Positions 6,737 through 13,487 of a stretch of DNA of 14,558 bases are shown here, one piece after another (position 1 is the stretch's first letter; every line of letters starts with the position of its first letter). The stretch is from JBFGCT01 sp041581055 (GTDB taxonomy: Bacteria; Actinomycetota; Acidimicrobiia; Acidimicrobiales; Ilumatobacteraceae): assembly GCA_041581055.1 (NCBI GenBank), contig JBFGCT010000100.1, positions 1-14,558 on the forward strand. The letters are read 5' to 3'. Made by a program: the position numbers and the translations under genes. The notes beneath the pieces are model-generated. The model saw only the letters and a list, made by a program, of their open reading frames with translations. It was not told the DNA's origin and did no database searches.

Positions 6737-7648
6737 TCAGCCGACTTCGAGGGGGAGGAGCTCGTGCGCGGCCTGCGCGAGGTGCGCCTCCCACGCCGCC
6801 GGTCCGGCCGGCTCGTCGAGCGGGAGCACGACGAACTTGGTCGTGCCGACGTCGATGAACCGCTTGACCATGTCGGCCAGGGCGTCCCACGAGTCGGGGA
6901 CCAGCGCCCGCACGTCGTCGAGGTCGGGGCGACGCCTGGCGAGGACGGCCACGAGCTGCTCGGGGATCGCGCCGAACGCGTAGGGGATGAGCACGCCGTA
7001 GTGGTCCTCCTCGATCGCGCGATCGTGGGCTGCCGCGACGTCTTCGATCACCCGTCGTCCGGCCTCGGCGTCGGCGGGCAGCACGAACGACGGCAGCCAA
7101 CCGTCGGCGAGCCGGCCGACGCGCCGCAGCTCGGACGGCGCGAACCCGCCGAGCCACACGTCCATCCGCTTCGGCGTCGGGCGGACGCGCACGCCCTCGT
7201 AGTCGAAGCGGGCGCCGTGGTGCGTGAACGACTCGCCCGTCCAGCAGTGCCGCATCACCTCCAACATCTCGTCGAACAGCGAGGCGCGCTCGCCGCGCTC
7301 GACGCCGAACGCCTGTTGCTCGACGGGGTCGACCACACCGAGGCCGAACGCCGGAAGCAAGCGGCCGCCCGACATCGTGGCGAGCGTCGCCAGCTCCTTG
7401 GCGAGCACGACCGGGTTCCGGCCGGGGAGCACCATCACCGACATCCCGAACTTCAGCCGCGTGGTGCGTCCGGCCCCGAAGGCCATCGCGACGAGCGGGT
7501 CGGGCGCCTCGCCGCCGATCCGCTCCGACAACCACAGCGAGTCGAAGCGCAGCCGCTCGAGCGCGTCGACCACGCCGGCGAACTCGGGGCCGTGGAGATC
7601 GGTGCGCGTCCCGAGGCCGTACCCGATGCGGACCTTCATGTCAGCCAC
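6737..7648 (-). CDS. LLM-class (luciferase-like) F420-dependent oxidoreductase
   Basis: This 303-residue protein has the TIM-barrel architecture of the bacterial luciferase-like monooxygenase superfamily. The N-terminal strand KVRIGYGLGT is followed by FDSLWLSERIGGEAPDPLVA, then the KFGMSVMVLPGRNPVVLAKE strand-helix unit, and SGGRLLPAFGLGV, the superfamily landmark. WLGGFAPSELRRVGRLADGW follows in the second half of the barrel. In actinobacteria such proteins usually use F420H2 or F420 for redox chemistry on small organic substrates; the substrate is not predictable. GTG 7648 is preceded at 6 nt by CACGAT, an acceptable leaderless -10; ATG 7639, three codons in, is the alternative start. Its nearest neighbour downstream is the beta-propeller lipoprotein gene. 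Confidence 0.92.
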   Translation of the reverse strand: MADMKVRIGYGLGTRTDLHGPEFAGVVDALERLRFDSLWLSERIGGEAPDPLVAMAFGAGRTTRLKFGMSVMVLPGRNPVVLAKELATLATMSGGRLLPAFGLGVVDPVEQQAFGVERGERASLFDEMLEVMRHCWTGESFTHHGARFDYEGVRVRPTPKRMDVWLGGFAPSELRRVGRLADGWLPSFVLPADAEAGRRVIEDVAAAHDRAIEEDHYGVLIPYAFGAIPEQLVAVLARRRPDLDDVRALVPDSWDALADMVKRFIDVGTTKFVVLPLDEPAGPAAWEAHLAQAAHELLPLEVG

Positions 7649-7654
7649 GCCCGA

Positions 7655-7660
7655 ATCGTG
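7655..7660 (-). promoter_or_regulatory. Weak putative -10 of a leaderless oxidoreductase transcript
   Basis: On the minus strand CACGAT keeps the key -11 A and -7 T. It is followed by 6 bases and the GTG at 7648, placing the transcription start at the first base of the gene. The -12 T is missing, so this is weaker than the other leaderless boxes in the window. Confidence 0.35.
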
Positions 7661-7677
7661 GCACAGGGTGGGATCGC

Positions 7678-7932
7678 CTATGCGGTCGGAAGCGGCCAGG
7701 ACCGGGTTCGGACGCCCGCCGCGCCGGCGAACCGGTCACGCTGGACGCGGCCGGTCTGGACCCAGCTCGCGACGAACGCGACGACGACCACCGGGATCAC
7801 GATCGCCACCGGGGGCACCTCGCCGATCGAGGACACCGCCACCGCGACGAGCGCGCCCGCCGTCGAGATGACGATGGCCAGCTTGAGGGCGGCGATCCAG
7901 GTGCGGCGGCGCAGTTCCATCTCCACGTTCAT
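7678..7932 (-). CDS. Small two-helix membrane protein of unknown function
   Basis: With the start at ATG 7932 this is an 84-residue protein, MNVEMELRRRTW onward. It has a positively charged N-terminus and two hydrophobic helices (about residues 13-37 and 41-58), then a basic tail with WVQTGRVQRDRF. I recognise no family. An in-frame upstream ATG at 8010 would add 26 polar residues and is less likely, because membrane proteins of this kind normally begin with a short basic segment. A near-leaderless -10 (GACTCT, minus strand 7946-7941) lies 8 bases before ATG 7932, but this is weak. The 184-base gap upstream, towards the flavoprotein gene, shows only short inverted repeats and no clear terminator. 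Its stop is 29 bases before the GTG of the oxidoreductase, so co-transcription is possible. Confidence 0.7.
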   Translation of the reverse strand: MNVEMELRRRTWIAALKLAIVISTAGALVAVAVSSIGEVPPVAIVIPVVVVAFVASWVQTGRVQRDRFAGAAGVRTRSWPLPTA

Positions 7933-8116
7933 ACATGGCGAGAGTCCGGCGGGGCCGTCCGCTTGCGGATTGTCGCGCACATTGTCACCGGACCGCCACA
8001 ATCGCCGCACAACCGTCGGGTCGGATGTGACGGCGCGGTTGCGTCCTCGTGTCGCCGGGATGTCGGCGCGGCGGCGATCGACGGCTCGCTGACACAGCCC
8101 GGCCGGCGGGCGGCGC

Positions 8117-9556
8117 TCAGCGCAGCAGCCGTCCCGCCTTGGCCAGCACGCGGTAGCGGCGGGCGGTCTCGTACCCGGGGTCGCTCGCCAACCGACCGAT
8201 CTCGGTCGAGAGCGTCGGGTAGATGTGGATCATCTCGGCGAGGTCGGACAGCTTCAGGCCGACCCGGATCGCCAGCGCGAGCTCGTGGATCAGTTCGCCG
8301 GCGTGCGCGCAGATCGCGTGCCCGCCGACGATCGTCCCGCCGGCGGTGACGATCGCGATCTCGCCGTCGGTCGTGTTGTCGGCCCGCGCCCGGTCGGAGT
8401 GCTCCAGATCCCGTCGACGCACCTCCACCTTCCGCTTGCCGTGGCGCTCGATCGCCTCCGCCTCGGTCAACCCGACGTGGGCGACCTCGGGATCGGTGAA
8501 GGTGCACCACGGCACGATCGACGGTGCGGTGCCGCGGCCCGGAAAGAACATGTCGCGCACCGCCAGCACGGCGTCGTACGCCGCGACGTGGGTGAACAAG
8601 GCCCGCCCGGCCGCGTCGCCGACGGCGTAGACGGTGGGGACCGACGTGCGGCTGTGCTCGTCGACCACGACCCCGCCGCGGCCGATCTCGACGCCGAGCC
8701 GGTCGAGCCCGAGCGGCTCGACGTTCGGCAGCCGCCCGGCGGCCACGAACAATCCCTGGGCGGTCACCTTGCCGCCGCCGTCGAGGGAGACGTTGACGCC
8801 GTCTCCGCCCTTGCGGACCTTCGTCGCCATGGCCCCGAGGCGGACCTCGACGCCCTCGTTGCGCAGGATGCCGAGCAGCCGCCGGGCGTGCTCGGGGTCG
8901 TCGCTGGGCAGCAGGCGGTCGGCCATCTCGACCATCGTGATCTCGACGCCGAGCCGGTTGAGCGCCTGGGCGATCTCGCAGGCGATCGGCCCGCCGCCGA
9001 CGACGACCAGCGAGTCCGGCGGCCGCGAGATCTCGAACAGGTTCTCGCTGGACAGGAAGTCGATGTCGGCGAGTCCGTCGATCGGCGGCACCAGCGGGCG
9101 GCTGCCGGTGCAGACCAGCGTGTACCTCGTCGTCAGCGTCCGGTCGCCGACGGTCACCTCCTTGGGGCCCGTGACGGCCGCCTCGCCGGTGATCAGCTCG
9201 ACGCCGAGCCGCCGGAACCGGTCGGGGTCGTCGTCGGTCGCCGCGATCTCGGCCTGCACCGCGGCGATTCGCCGCCACACCGCCGACAGGTCGACGTTCG
9301 GCTCGCCGGCGCCGATCGCCAGGTGGCTCGCGTGGCGGACCGTGTGGGCGGTCTTCGCGCTGGCGAGCAGCGTCTTCGACGGCACGCACCCGGTCCAGAG
9401 GCAGTCGCCGCCGATCCGCGCCCGCTCGACCGCGGCGACGCGCAACCCGAGCTGCTCGGCGGCGAACTCGGCGGCGACCGTGCCGGCGGAGCCCATTCCG
9501 ATGACCACGAGGTCGTAGCGGTCGGCGGTCGTGCGGCGGAGCGAGGGCAGCTTCAT
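8117..9556 (-). CDS. FAD-dependent pyridine nucleotide-disulfide oxidoreductase (MerA/Lpd-like)
   Basis: This 479-residue flavoprotein disulfide reductase carries an FAD-binding GMGSAG (20-25), a redox-active pair in GGDCLWTGCVPSK (C52 and C57), a CTGSRP turn (149-154), an NAD(P)H-binding GGGPIACE (187-194), the second FAD motif VYAVGDAAG (309-317), and a C-terminal dimerisation domain. In dihydrolipoamide dehydrogenase the C-terminus carries a His-Glu dyad in HPTLSE. Here the stretch reads YPTLSTE (446-452), so the His position is Tyr446 and the Glu position is Thr451. There is no N-terminal heavy-metal domain, no C-terminal Cys pair as in MerA, and no mer or dehydrogenase-complex genes nearby. 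It is therefore a MerA/Lpd-like oxidoreductase of unknown substrate, not a proven mercuric reductase or Lpd. It is divergent from mscL across a 100-base gap. Confidence 0.9.
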   Translation of the reverse strand: MKLPSLRRTTADRYDLVVIGMGSAGTVAAEFAAEQLGLRVAAVERARIGGDCLWTGCVPSKTLLASAKTAHTVRHASHLAIGAGEPNVDLSAVWRRIAAVQAEIAATDDDPDRFRRLGVELITGEAAVTGPKEVTVGDRTLTTRYTLVCTGSRPLVPPIDGLADIDFLSSENLFEISRPPDSLVVVGGGPIACEIAQALNRLGVEITMVEMADRLLPSDDPEHARRLLGILRNEGVEVRLGAMATKVRKGGDGVNVSLDGGGKVTAQGLFVAAGRLPNVEPLGLDRLGVEIGRGGVVVDEHSRTSVPTVYAVGDAAGRALFTHVAAYDAVLAVRDMFFPGRGTAPSIVPWCTFTDPEVAHVGLTEAEAIERHGKRKVEVRRRDLEHSDRARADNTTDGEIAIVTAGGTIVGGHAICAHAGELIHELALAIRVGLKLSDLAEMIHIYPTLSTEIGRLASDPGYETARRYRVLAKAGRLLR

Positions 9557-9564
9557 CGCGTGCG

Positions 9565-9570
9565 ACCGTA
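9565..9570 (-). promoter_or_regulatory. Putative -10 of the flavoprotein gene (near-leaderless)
   Basis: TACGGT on the minus strand is followed by 8 bases and the ATG at 9556, so transcription would start 1-2 nt before the start codon. The same hexamer precedes two other genes in this window (DUF2752 protein and right-hand oxidoreductase). Confidence 0.5.
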
Positions 9571-9656
9571 TCCGGGGTCCGCGCCTCGCGACTTCCCACG
9601 TGCTGAAATCGTCCGCGACTGAAGACCGTCAACACAACAAGAAAGAACCAACGCAC

Positions 9657-10022
9657 ATGATTCAAGAATTCAAGGACTTCATCAACAAGGGTGATGTCGT
9701 CACAATCGCCGTCGGGCTGATCCTGGCGCTGTACTTCGCCAAGATCGTCGACGCGATCCTCGTGGGCGTGATCAACCCGATCATCGCCGCGATCTTCGGC
9801 GAGTCGAACTTCGTCGACATCGGCTTCGACGTCGGCGACGCGCGCATCTCGATCGGACTCGTCATCGATGCGGCGATCAGCTTCGTCGTGGTCGCGTTCA
9901 TCCTGTTCCTGCTGATCAAGGCGTACAACAAGACGCAGGCCCCCGCGGTCGAGGAGGAGGCCGGGCCCAGCGAGGTCGACCTGCTCACCGAGATCCGCGA
10001 TCAGCTCAGGGCCAACAACTGA
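9657..10022 (+). CDS. mscL: Large-conductance mechanosensitive channel MscL
   Basis: This 121-residue inner-membrane channel forms a pentamer that opens under membrane tension to release solutes during osmotic downshock. The order is typical: amphipathic N-terminal helix (MIQEFKDFINKGDVV), TM1 (about 14-48, TIAVGLILALYFAKIVDAI), a short periplasmic loop (49-65), TM2 (about 66-88, ending ILFLLIKAYNK), and a charged C-terminal helix (105-119). An in-frame open stretch extends upstream to 9531 but would overlap the divergent flavoprotein gene; ATG 9657 gives the family N-terminus. The leader is unusually A-rich, with a weak AAGAAAG ribosome-binding site 11 bases upstream. A strong terminator follows the stop. 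Confidence 0.96.
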   Translation: MIQEFKDFINKGDVVTIAVGLILALYFAKIVDAILVGVINPIIAAIFGESNFVDIGFDVGDARISIGLVIDAAISFVVVAFILFLLIKAYNKTQAPAVEEEAGPSEVDLLTEIRDQLRANN

Positions 10023-10051
10023 CCCGGCGCTCGATACCGGTGTGAATCCCC

Positions 10052-10082
10052 CCGCCCGCGCCGCCGACGGCGGCGCGGGCGG
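10052..10082 (+). terminator. Rho-independent-type terminator of mscL
   Basis: A perfect 14-bp GC stem (10052-10065 with 10069-10082) around a GAC loop begins 30 bases after the mscL stop. It is followed by the short A/T-rich tail ATTTCAT. This is the best-formed terminator in the window. Confidence 0.87.
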
Positions 10083-10127
10083 ATTTCATCCCCGCTCGCC
10101 GTGGCGCGTCGGCACGCGTGCGATTCA

Positions 10128-11306
10128 ATGAGCGCGATGGCCCGCTCCCCGTGGTTCGCTGCGCTTGCGCTGCTCGCCGCGGGCTGTGGCGCGAGCGAGG
10201 CCGCCGGCCGCGATGACCTGCCGCCGGCGACGCCGATGCCGACGATCGCGGGTGTCGGCGCGCTGCCCGACACGATCGCCCGGGAGAACGAACCACCGGT
10301 GATCGTCCAACCACCGGTCAACGAGGACGGTACGGCGGCCGAGCTCGTCGGCCAGCAGATCGCAGGCAACCGCATCATCCTGATCGGCGACTCGATTCTC
10401 GCCTCGACCGACCGTCGCTACGGCGGGGAGATGTGCGCCGCGCTCGTGCCGCTCGGATGGGTCGTCGAGATCGACGCCGAGCCCGGGCGCTTCGTCGAGT
10501 TCGGCAACCGCGTGCTCGATGCGCGCCTCGATCTCGACGGCGGGGAGGACCTCGACTGGGACGCTGCGGCGGTGTTCCTCGGAAGCAACTACCGAGGCGA
10601 CCAAGCGGCGTTCGAGTCGGAGCTGCGCGAGATCGTCGGGCGGTTGGCGCCGAGGCCGACGCTGCTGTTCACGGTGACCGAGTACAAGCCGTCGTGGGCC
10701 GAGGTCAACGAGGTCGTCGAGCGGATCGCGGACGAGTTCGAGCACGTCGCGCTCGTCGACTGGAAAGCGGTCGCCGAGGCGCCCGGCGTGCTGAGCTCGG
10801 ACCGCCTGCACCCGACCGAGGCCGGCGAGCTCGTCCTCGCCGACCTCATCGCGGCGCAGGTCGGGCGCGCTCCCGTCGGCGACGGCGAGTGCCTGCGTTC
10901 GCAGTTCACCGACGGCTCGGCCATCGCCGGCCCACCGGACGCCGGAGGGTCCAGCGGATCCTCCGGGTCGACCTCGGGCGGCGGCACGTCTGGGAGCGGC
11001 TCGGGCGGTGGCTCCTCGGGTGGCTCCTCGGGCAGCGGCGGCTCGTCGGGTGGCGGCTCGGGCGGTGGCTCGTCGGGCGGCGGGTCGGGTGGCTCCTCGG
11101 GTGGCGGCTCGACGAGCGTTGCCCCGCCGACGGCCCCGGCGTCGACGGCGCCGCCTCCCACGAGTCCGCCGACCGCTCCACCCACGGCCCCGCCCACGGC
11201 GCCGCCGACCGCCCCGCCCACGGCGCCGCCGACCGCTCCACCCACGGCGCCGCCGACCGCCCCGCCCACGGCGCCGCCGACCGCTTCGCCGACGACGGCG
11301 CCCTGA
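10128..11306 (+). CDS. SGNH-hydrolase-like lipoprotein with Gly/Ser and Pro/Thr/Ala tail
   Basis: This protein of about 392 residues begins with a lipoprotein signal (FAALALLAAGC, lipidated Cys20). A domain at about 80-245 resembles SGNH/GDSL esterases. It has IILIGDSI (83-90) with the candidate nucleophile Ser89, FLGSNY (150-155) as a block III-like turn, and SSDRLHPTEAG (223-233) with candidate Asp225 and His228. Related enzymes deacylate or acylate wall and envelope carbohydrates, but the substrate here is unknown. After the domain come a Gly/Ser-rich stretch (about 272-330) and a Pro/Thr/Ala tail (about 331-392) with APPT repeats, probably an extended wall-spanning or glycosylated stalk. 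The start could be ATG 10128, ATG 10137 or GTG 10101; I prefer 10128 because it gives a compact signal peptide, but no ribosome-binding site decides it. It faces the DUF2752 gene, with 13 bases between stops. Confidence 0.8.
   Translation: MSAMARSPWFAALALLAAGCGASEAAGRDDLPPATPMPTIAGVGALPDTIARENEPPVIVQPPVNEDGTAAELVGQQIAGNRIILIGDSILASTDRRYGGEMCAALVPLGWVVEIDAEPGRFVEFGNRVLDARLDLDGGEDLDWDAAAVFLGSNYRGDQAAFESELREIVGRLAPRPTLLFTVTEYKPSWAEVNEVVERIADEFEHVALVDWKAVAEAPGVLSSDRLHPTEAGELVLADLIAAQVGRAPVGDGECLRSQFTDGSAIAGPPDAGGSSGSSGSTSGGGTSGSGSGGGSSGGSSGSGGSSGGGSGGGSSGGGSGGSSGGGSTSVAPPTAPASTAPPPTSPPTAPPTAPPTAPPTAPPTAPPTAPPTAPPTAPPTAPPTASPTTAP
11165..11290 (+). repeat. In-frame tandem repeat coding the PPTA stalk
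   Basis: The core GACCGC recurs at 11171, 11207, 11231, 11255 and 11279, giving a 24-base period with one 36-base step (a 12-base subunit). The unit alternates a GACCGC[T/C]CC half with a CCCACGGC half and encodes PPTAPPTA. Synonymous differences mark alternate units. It is prone to copy-number change by slippage, always in frame. Confidence 0.85.
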
Positions 11307-11319
11307 CGGCCACGTCCGG

Positions 11320-11784
11320 TCAGAGACCGCCCCGCAACCACTCCCACCCCGGGAGGTTGCGCAACACGACGAACACGGCGACCGCCGCCACGGCCGAGGC
11401 GTAGGTCGACCAGCCAATCGAGACGACCCACCGCGGCGCGCCTCGGCCGGCGACGACGCGCAGCCACGACCACCACGCGACGGCGAGCGCCGCCAGGATC
11501 AGTGGCGCCATCACGTTCAACGAGAGCGCCTGCAGCACGTCGCCCCGCAGCAGGTGGTGGGTCGCCCGCGTGAGGCCGCATCCGGGGCACCACCGCCCGG
11601 TGGCGGCGCGAATCGGGCAGCTGGTGAGCCCGCCGCCCCCGCCCGGGTCGACGGCGACGATGTACGCGGCGCCGGCGAGGAGGCACGCGCCACAGGCCAG
11701 GGGGACGGCGACGGCGGGAACCGCGCGGGCCGCCGGCGCGAGCGAGCCGGCGCCTGGTAGGCCAAACGCTCGTGCTACCGGCAC
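11320..11784 (-). CDS. DUF2752 family membrane protein
   Basis: This 154-residue membrane protein has the hallmark of DUF2752: SCPIRAATGRWCPGCGLTRA (55-74), with Cys56, Cys66 and Cys69 arranged as a possible metal site or disulfide set, followed by LLRGDVLQALSLN. Hydrophobic segments lie at about 24-45, 92-112 and 120-143. The function of the family is not established. The start is GTG 11784, preceded at 7 nt by TACGGT, so the mRNA is probably leaderless. It is divergent from the ABC-F gene, with only 23 bases between the two start codons. Confidence 0.88.
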   Translation of the reverse strand: MPVARAFGLPGAGSLAPAARAVPAVAVPLACGACLLAGAAYIVAVDPGGGGGLTSCPIRAATGRWCPGCGLTRATHHLLRGDVLQALSLNVMAPLILAALAVAWWSWLRVVAGRGAPRWVVSIGWSTYASAVAAVAVFVVLRNLPGWEWLRGGL

Positions 11785-11791
11785 GTCTCGA

Positions 11792-11801
11792 ACCGTAGCC
11801 T
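11792..11801. promoter_or_regulatory. Divergent back-to-back -10 elements sharing a TA
   Basis: The plus strand has TAGCCT (11796-11801), 6 nt before the ABC-F GTG at 11808. The minus strand has TACGGT (11797-11792), 7 nt before the DUF2752 GTG at 11784. Both fit TANNNT leaderless promoters, and they share the base pairs at 11796-11797, which are -12/-11 in both directions. Confidence 0.5.
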
Positions 11802-11807
11802 GGACCG

Positions 11808-13424
11808 GTGCTCCAGGCCCGCGCGCTCTCGGTGGAGGTCGGTGGTCGACTGCTCGTCGACTCGGCCAGCTTCACCGTCGCGCCCCGGGACAAGGTCGGG
11901 ATCGTGGGTCGCAACGGCGCCGGGAAGACCAGCCTGTTCAAGGTGCTCGGCGGCGCGGCCGAGCCCGCCGGCGGCTCGGTGATCCGCAAGGGCGGGTTCG
12001 GGTACCTGCCGCAGGATCCGAAGCTCGACCCGGCGCTCGACGCCAGGTCGTGCGTCGTCCACGTCCTGTCCGGGCGGGGGATCGACGACGAGCTCGTCCG
12101 CATCGAGAAGCTCCGGATCGCCATGGAGGAGAATCCCGACGAGCGCAACGTGCTGCGCTACACCCGGGCCGAGGAGGCGTTCCGCACGACCGGGGGGTAT
12201 GCCTCCGAGAGCGAGGCCAGGGCGATGGCCGCCGGGCTCGGCATCCCCCAGGACCGCCTCGACCAGCCGATCGGCACGCTGTCGGGAGGCGAGCGGCGGC
12301 GCGTCGAGCTGGCCCGCATCCTGTTCGCCGGCTCGGACGTGTTGTGCCTCGACGAGCCGACCAACCACCTCGACGTCGACGCCAAGATGTGGCTGCTCGG
12401 CTTCCTCCGGCAGTACAAGGGGGCACTGCTGGTCATCAGCCACGACCTCGAGCTGCTCGACGAGGCGATCACCCGCGTGCTGCACCTCGACCGGGCCGCC
12501 GAGGACGCGGTCGGCTCGATCGTCGAGTACCGCGGGACGTACTCGCAGTATCGCCGTGCTCGGGCCGAGGCCGAGCAGCGCATGTCGAAGAAGGCCGCCC
12601 TGCAAACCAAGGAGATCGCCCGGCTCCAGACGGTCGTCGACCGGTTCGGGGCCAAGGCGAGCAAGGCGTCGATGGCGCACAGCATCGAGAAGCGGATCGC
12701 GCGGATGGAGGTCGACCGCGTGCACGGCCCGCGGGCGACCAAGACCTACAACGTCCGGTTCCCCGACCCGCCGGCGTGCGGGCAGACCGTCATCACGGCG
12801 ACGGGCCTGTGCAAGGCGTACGGCGGTCCGCCGGTCTTCGAGGACATCCGCTTCGACCTCGGGCGGGGCGAGCGGTTGCTGGTGCTCGGGCTGAACGGCG
12901 CCGGCAAGACCAGTCTGCTGCGGATCGTGGCGGGGGAGACCGAGGCCGACCTGGGTGACTTCGAGTTCGGCTACCAGGTGCACGCCGGCTACTACGCCCA
13001 GGAGCACGACAACCTGCGCCCGGACGAGACGCTGCTCACCAACCTGCGCGACGCCGTGCCCATCGGGATCCAACTCGGCGAGACCCGACTCCGGGGGCTC
13101 CTCGGGATGTTCGGGCTGTCGGGCGACAAGGTGTTCCAGGACGCGGGCACGCTGTCGGGCGGCGAGAAGACCAAGCTCGCACTGGCGATGCTGATGGTCG
13201 GCCGCAACAACCTGCTGTTGCTCGACGAGCCGACCAACAACCTCGACCCGCCGTCACGCCAGGCGGTGGCCGACGCCCTGGTCGACTGGCCGGGCGCGAT
13301 CATCCTGGTCAGCCACGACACCGAGTTCGTCCAGCAGCTCGGGCCGACGAAGGTGCTGTTGATGCCCGACGGCGACGTCGACTACTTCAGCGAGTCCTGG
13401 CTCGACCTCGTCGCGATCTCCTGA
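11808..13424 (+). CDS. ABC-F family ATPase
   Basis: This 538-residue soluble protein has two ABC ATPase domains in tandem and no membrane segment, the layout of ABC-F proteins that act on the ribosome. Domain 1 has Walker A GRNGAGKT (34-41), signature LSGGE (158-162) and Walker B/loop LDEPTNHLD (181-189). Domain 2 has Walker A GLNGAGKT (361-368), signature LSGGEKTKLALAM, and LLLDEPTNNLD. Between them is a charged, helical interdomain linker (around 245-310, rich in Lys, Arg and Glu), the part that reaches into the ribosome in known members. Its role may be translation-factor-like or antibiotic protection; the subfamily cannot be settled by eye. The GTG 11808 start lies directly behind a TAGCCT box, and the protein begins at the first conserved strand (LQARALSVEV). 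Confidence 0.93.
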   Translation: MLQARALSVEVGGRLLVDSASFTVAPRDKVGIVGRNGAGKTSLFKVLGGAAEPAGGSVIRKGGFGYLPQDPKLDPALDARSCVVHVLSGRGIDDELVRIEKLRIAMEENPDERNVLRYTRAEEAFRTTGGYASESEARAMAAGLGIPQDRLDQPIGTLSGGERRRVELARILFAGSDVLCLDEPTNHLDVDAKMWLLGFLRQYKGALLVISHDLELLDEAITRVLHLDRAAEDAVGSIVEYRGTYSQYRRARAEAEQRMSKKAALQTKEIARLQTVVDRFGAKASKASMAHSIEKRIARMEVDRVHGPRATKTYNVRFPDPPACGQTVITATGLCKAYGGPPVFEDIRFDLGRGERLLVLGLNGAGKTSLLRIVAGETEADLGDFEFGYQVHAGYYAQEHDNLRPDETLLTNLRDAVPIGIQLGETRLRGLLGMFGLSGDKVFQDAGTLSGGEKTKLALAMLMVGRNNLLLLDEPTNNLDPPSRQAVADALVDWPGAIILVSHDTEFVQQLGPTKVLLMPDGDVDYFSESWLDLVAIS

Positions 13425-13474
13425 TTTGGTCGGCCCTCGCCGCGCCCGATGGCCGGGGCGGCGCTCACCGCCGA

Positions 13475-13480
13475 TACGGT
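13475..13480 (+). promoter_or_regulatory. Putative -10 of the leaderless second oxidoreductase gene
   Basis: TACGGT lies 7 bases before ATG 13488, so transcription would start at or one base before the A of the start codon. This supports the shorter start over the in-frame ATG at 13449, which lies upstream of the box. Confidence 0.5.
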
Positions 13481-13487
13481 CGCCGCC

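Noticed and set aside
4237..6858. 873-codon plus-strand open frame antisense to the beta-propeller gene
   Set aside because: It is rich in Arg, Gly, Val and Asp with no recognisable domain, and overlaps glnS, the propeller gene and part of an oxidoreductase gene. The opposite strand encodes a protein with a clear lipoprotein signal and family motif. Long open antisense frames are expected at this GC content.
8117..9556. Mercury-resistance operon (merA)
   Set aside because: There is no MerA C-terminal Cys pair, no heavy-metal-binding N-terminal domain, and no merR, merT or merP neighbours.
9531..9656. Upstream extension of mscL
   Set aside because: It would overlap the divergent flavoprotein start, and the MscL N-terminal helix begins at ATG 9657.
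7929..9665. 578-codon minus-strand frame over the flavoprotein gene
   Set aside because: It is extremely Arg-rich without motifs, and is an out-of-frame shadow of the intact disulfide reductase.
11165..11290. CRISPR-like array
   Set aside because: The repeats are contiguous 12/24-base units without spacers and encode an in-frame PPTA protein repeat.
13449..13487. Upstream ATG start for the right-hand oxidoreductase
   Set aside because: The added 13 residues are not part of the family fold, and the TACGGT box lies inside them, so the mRNA probably begins at 13488.
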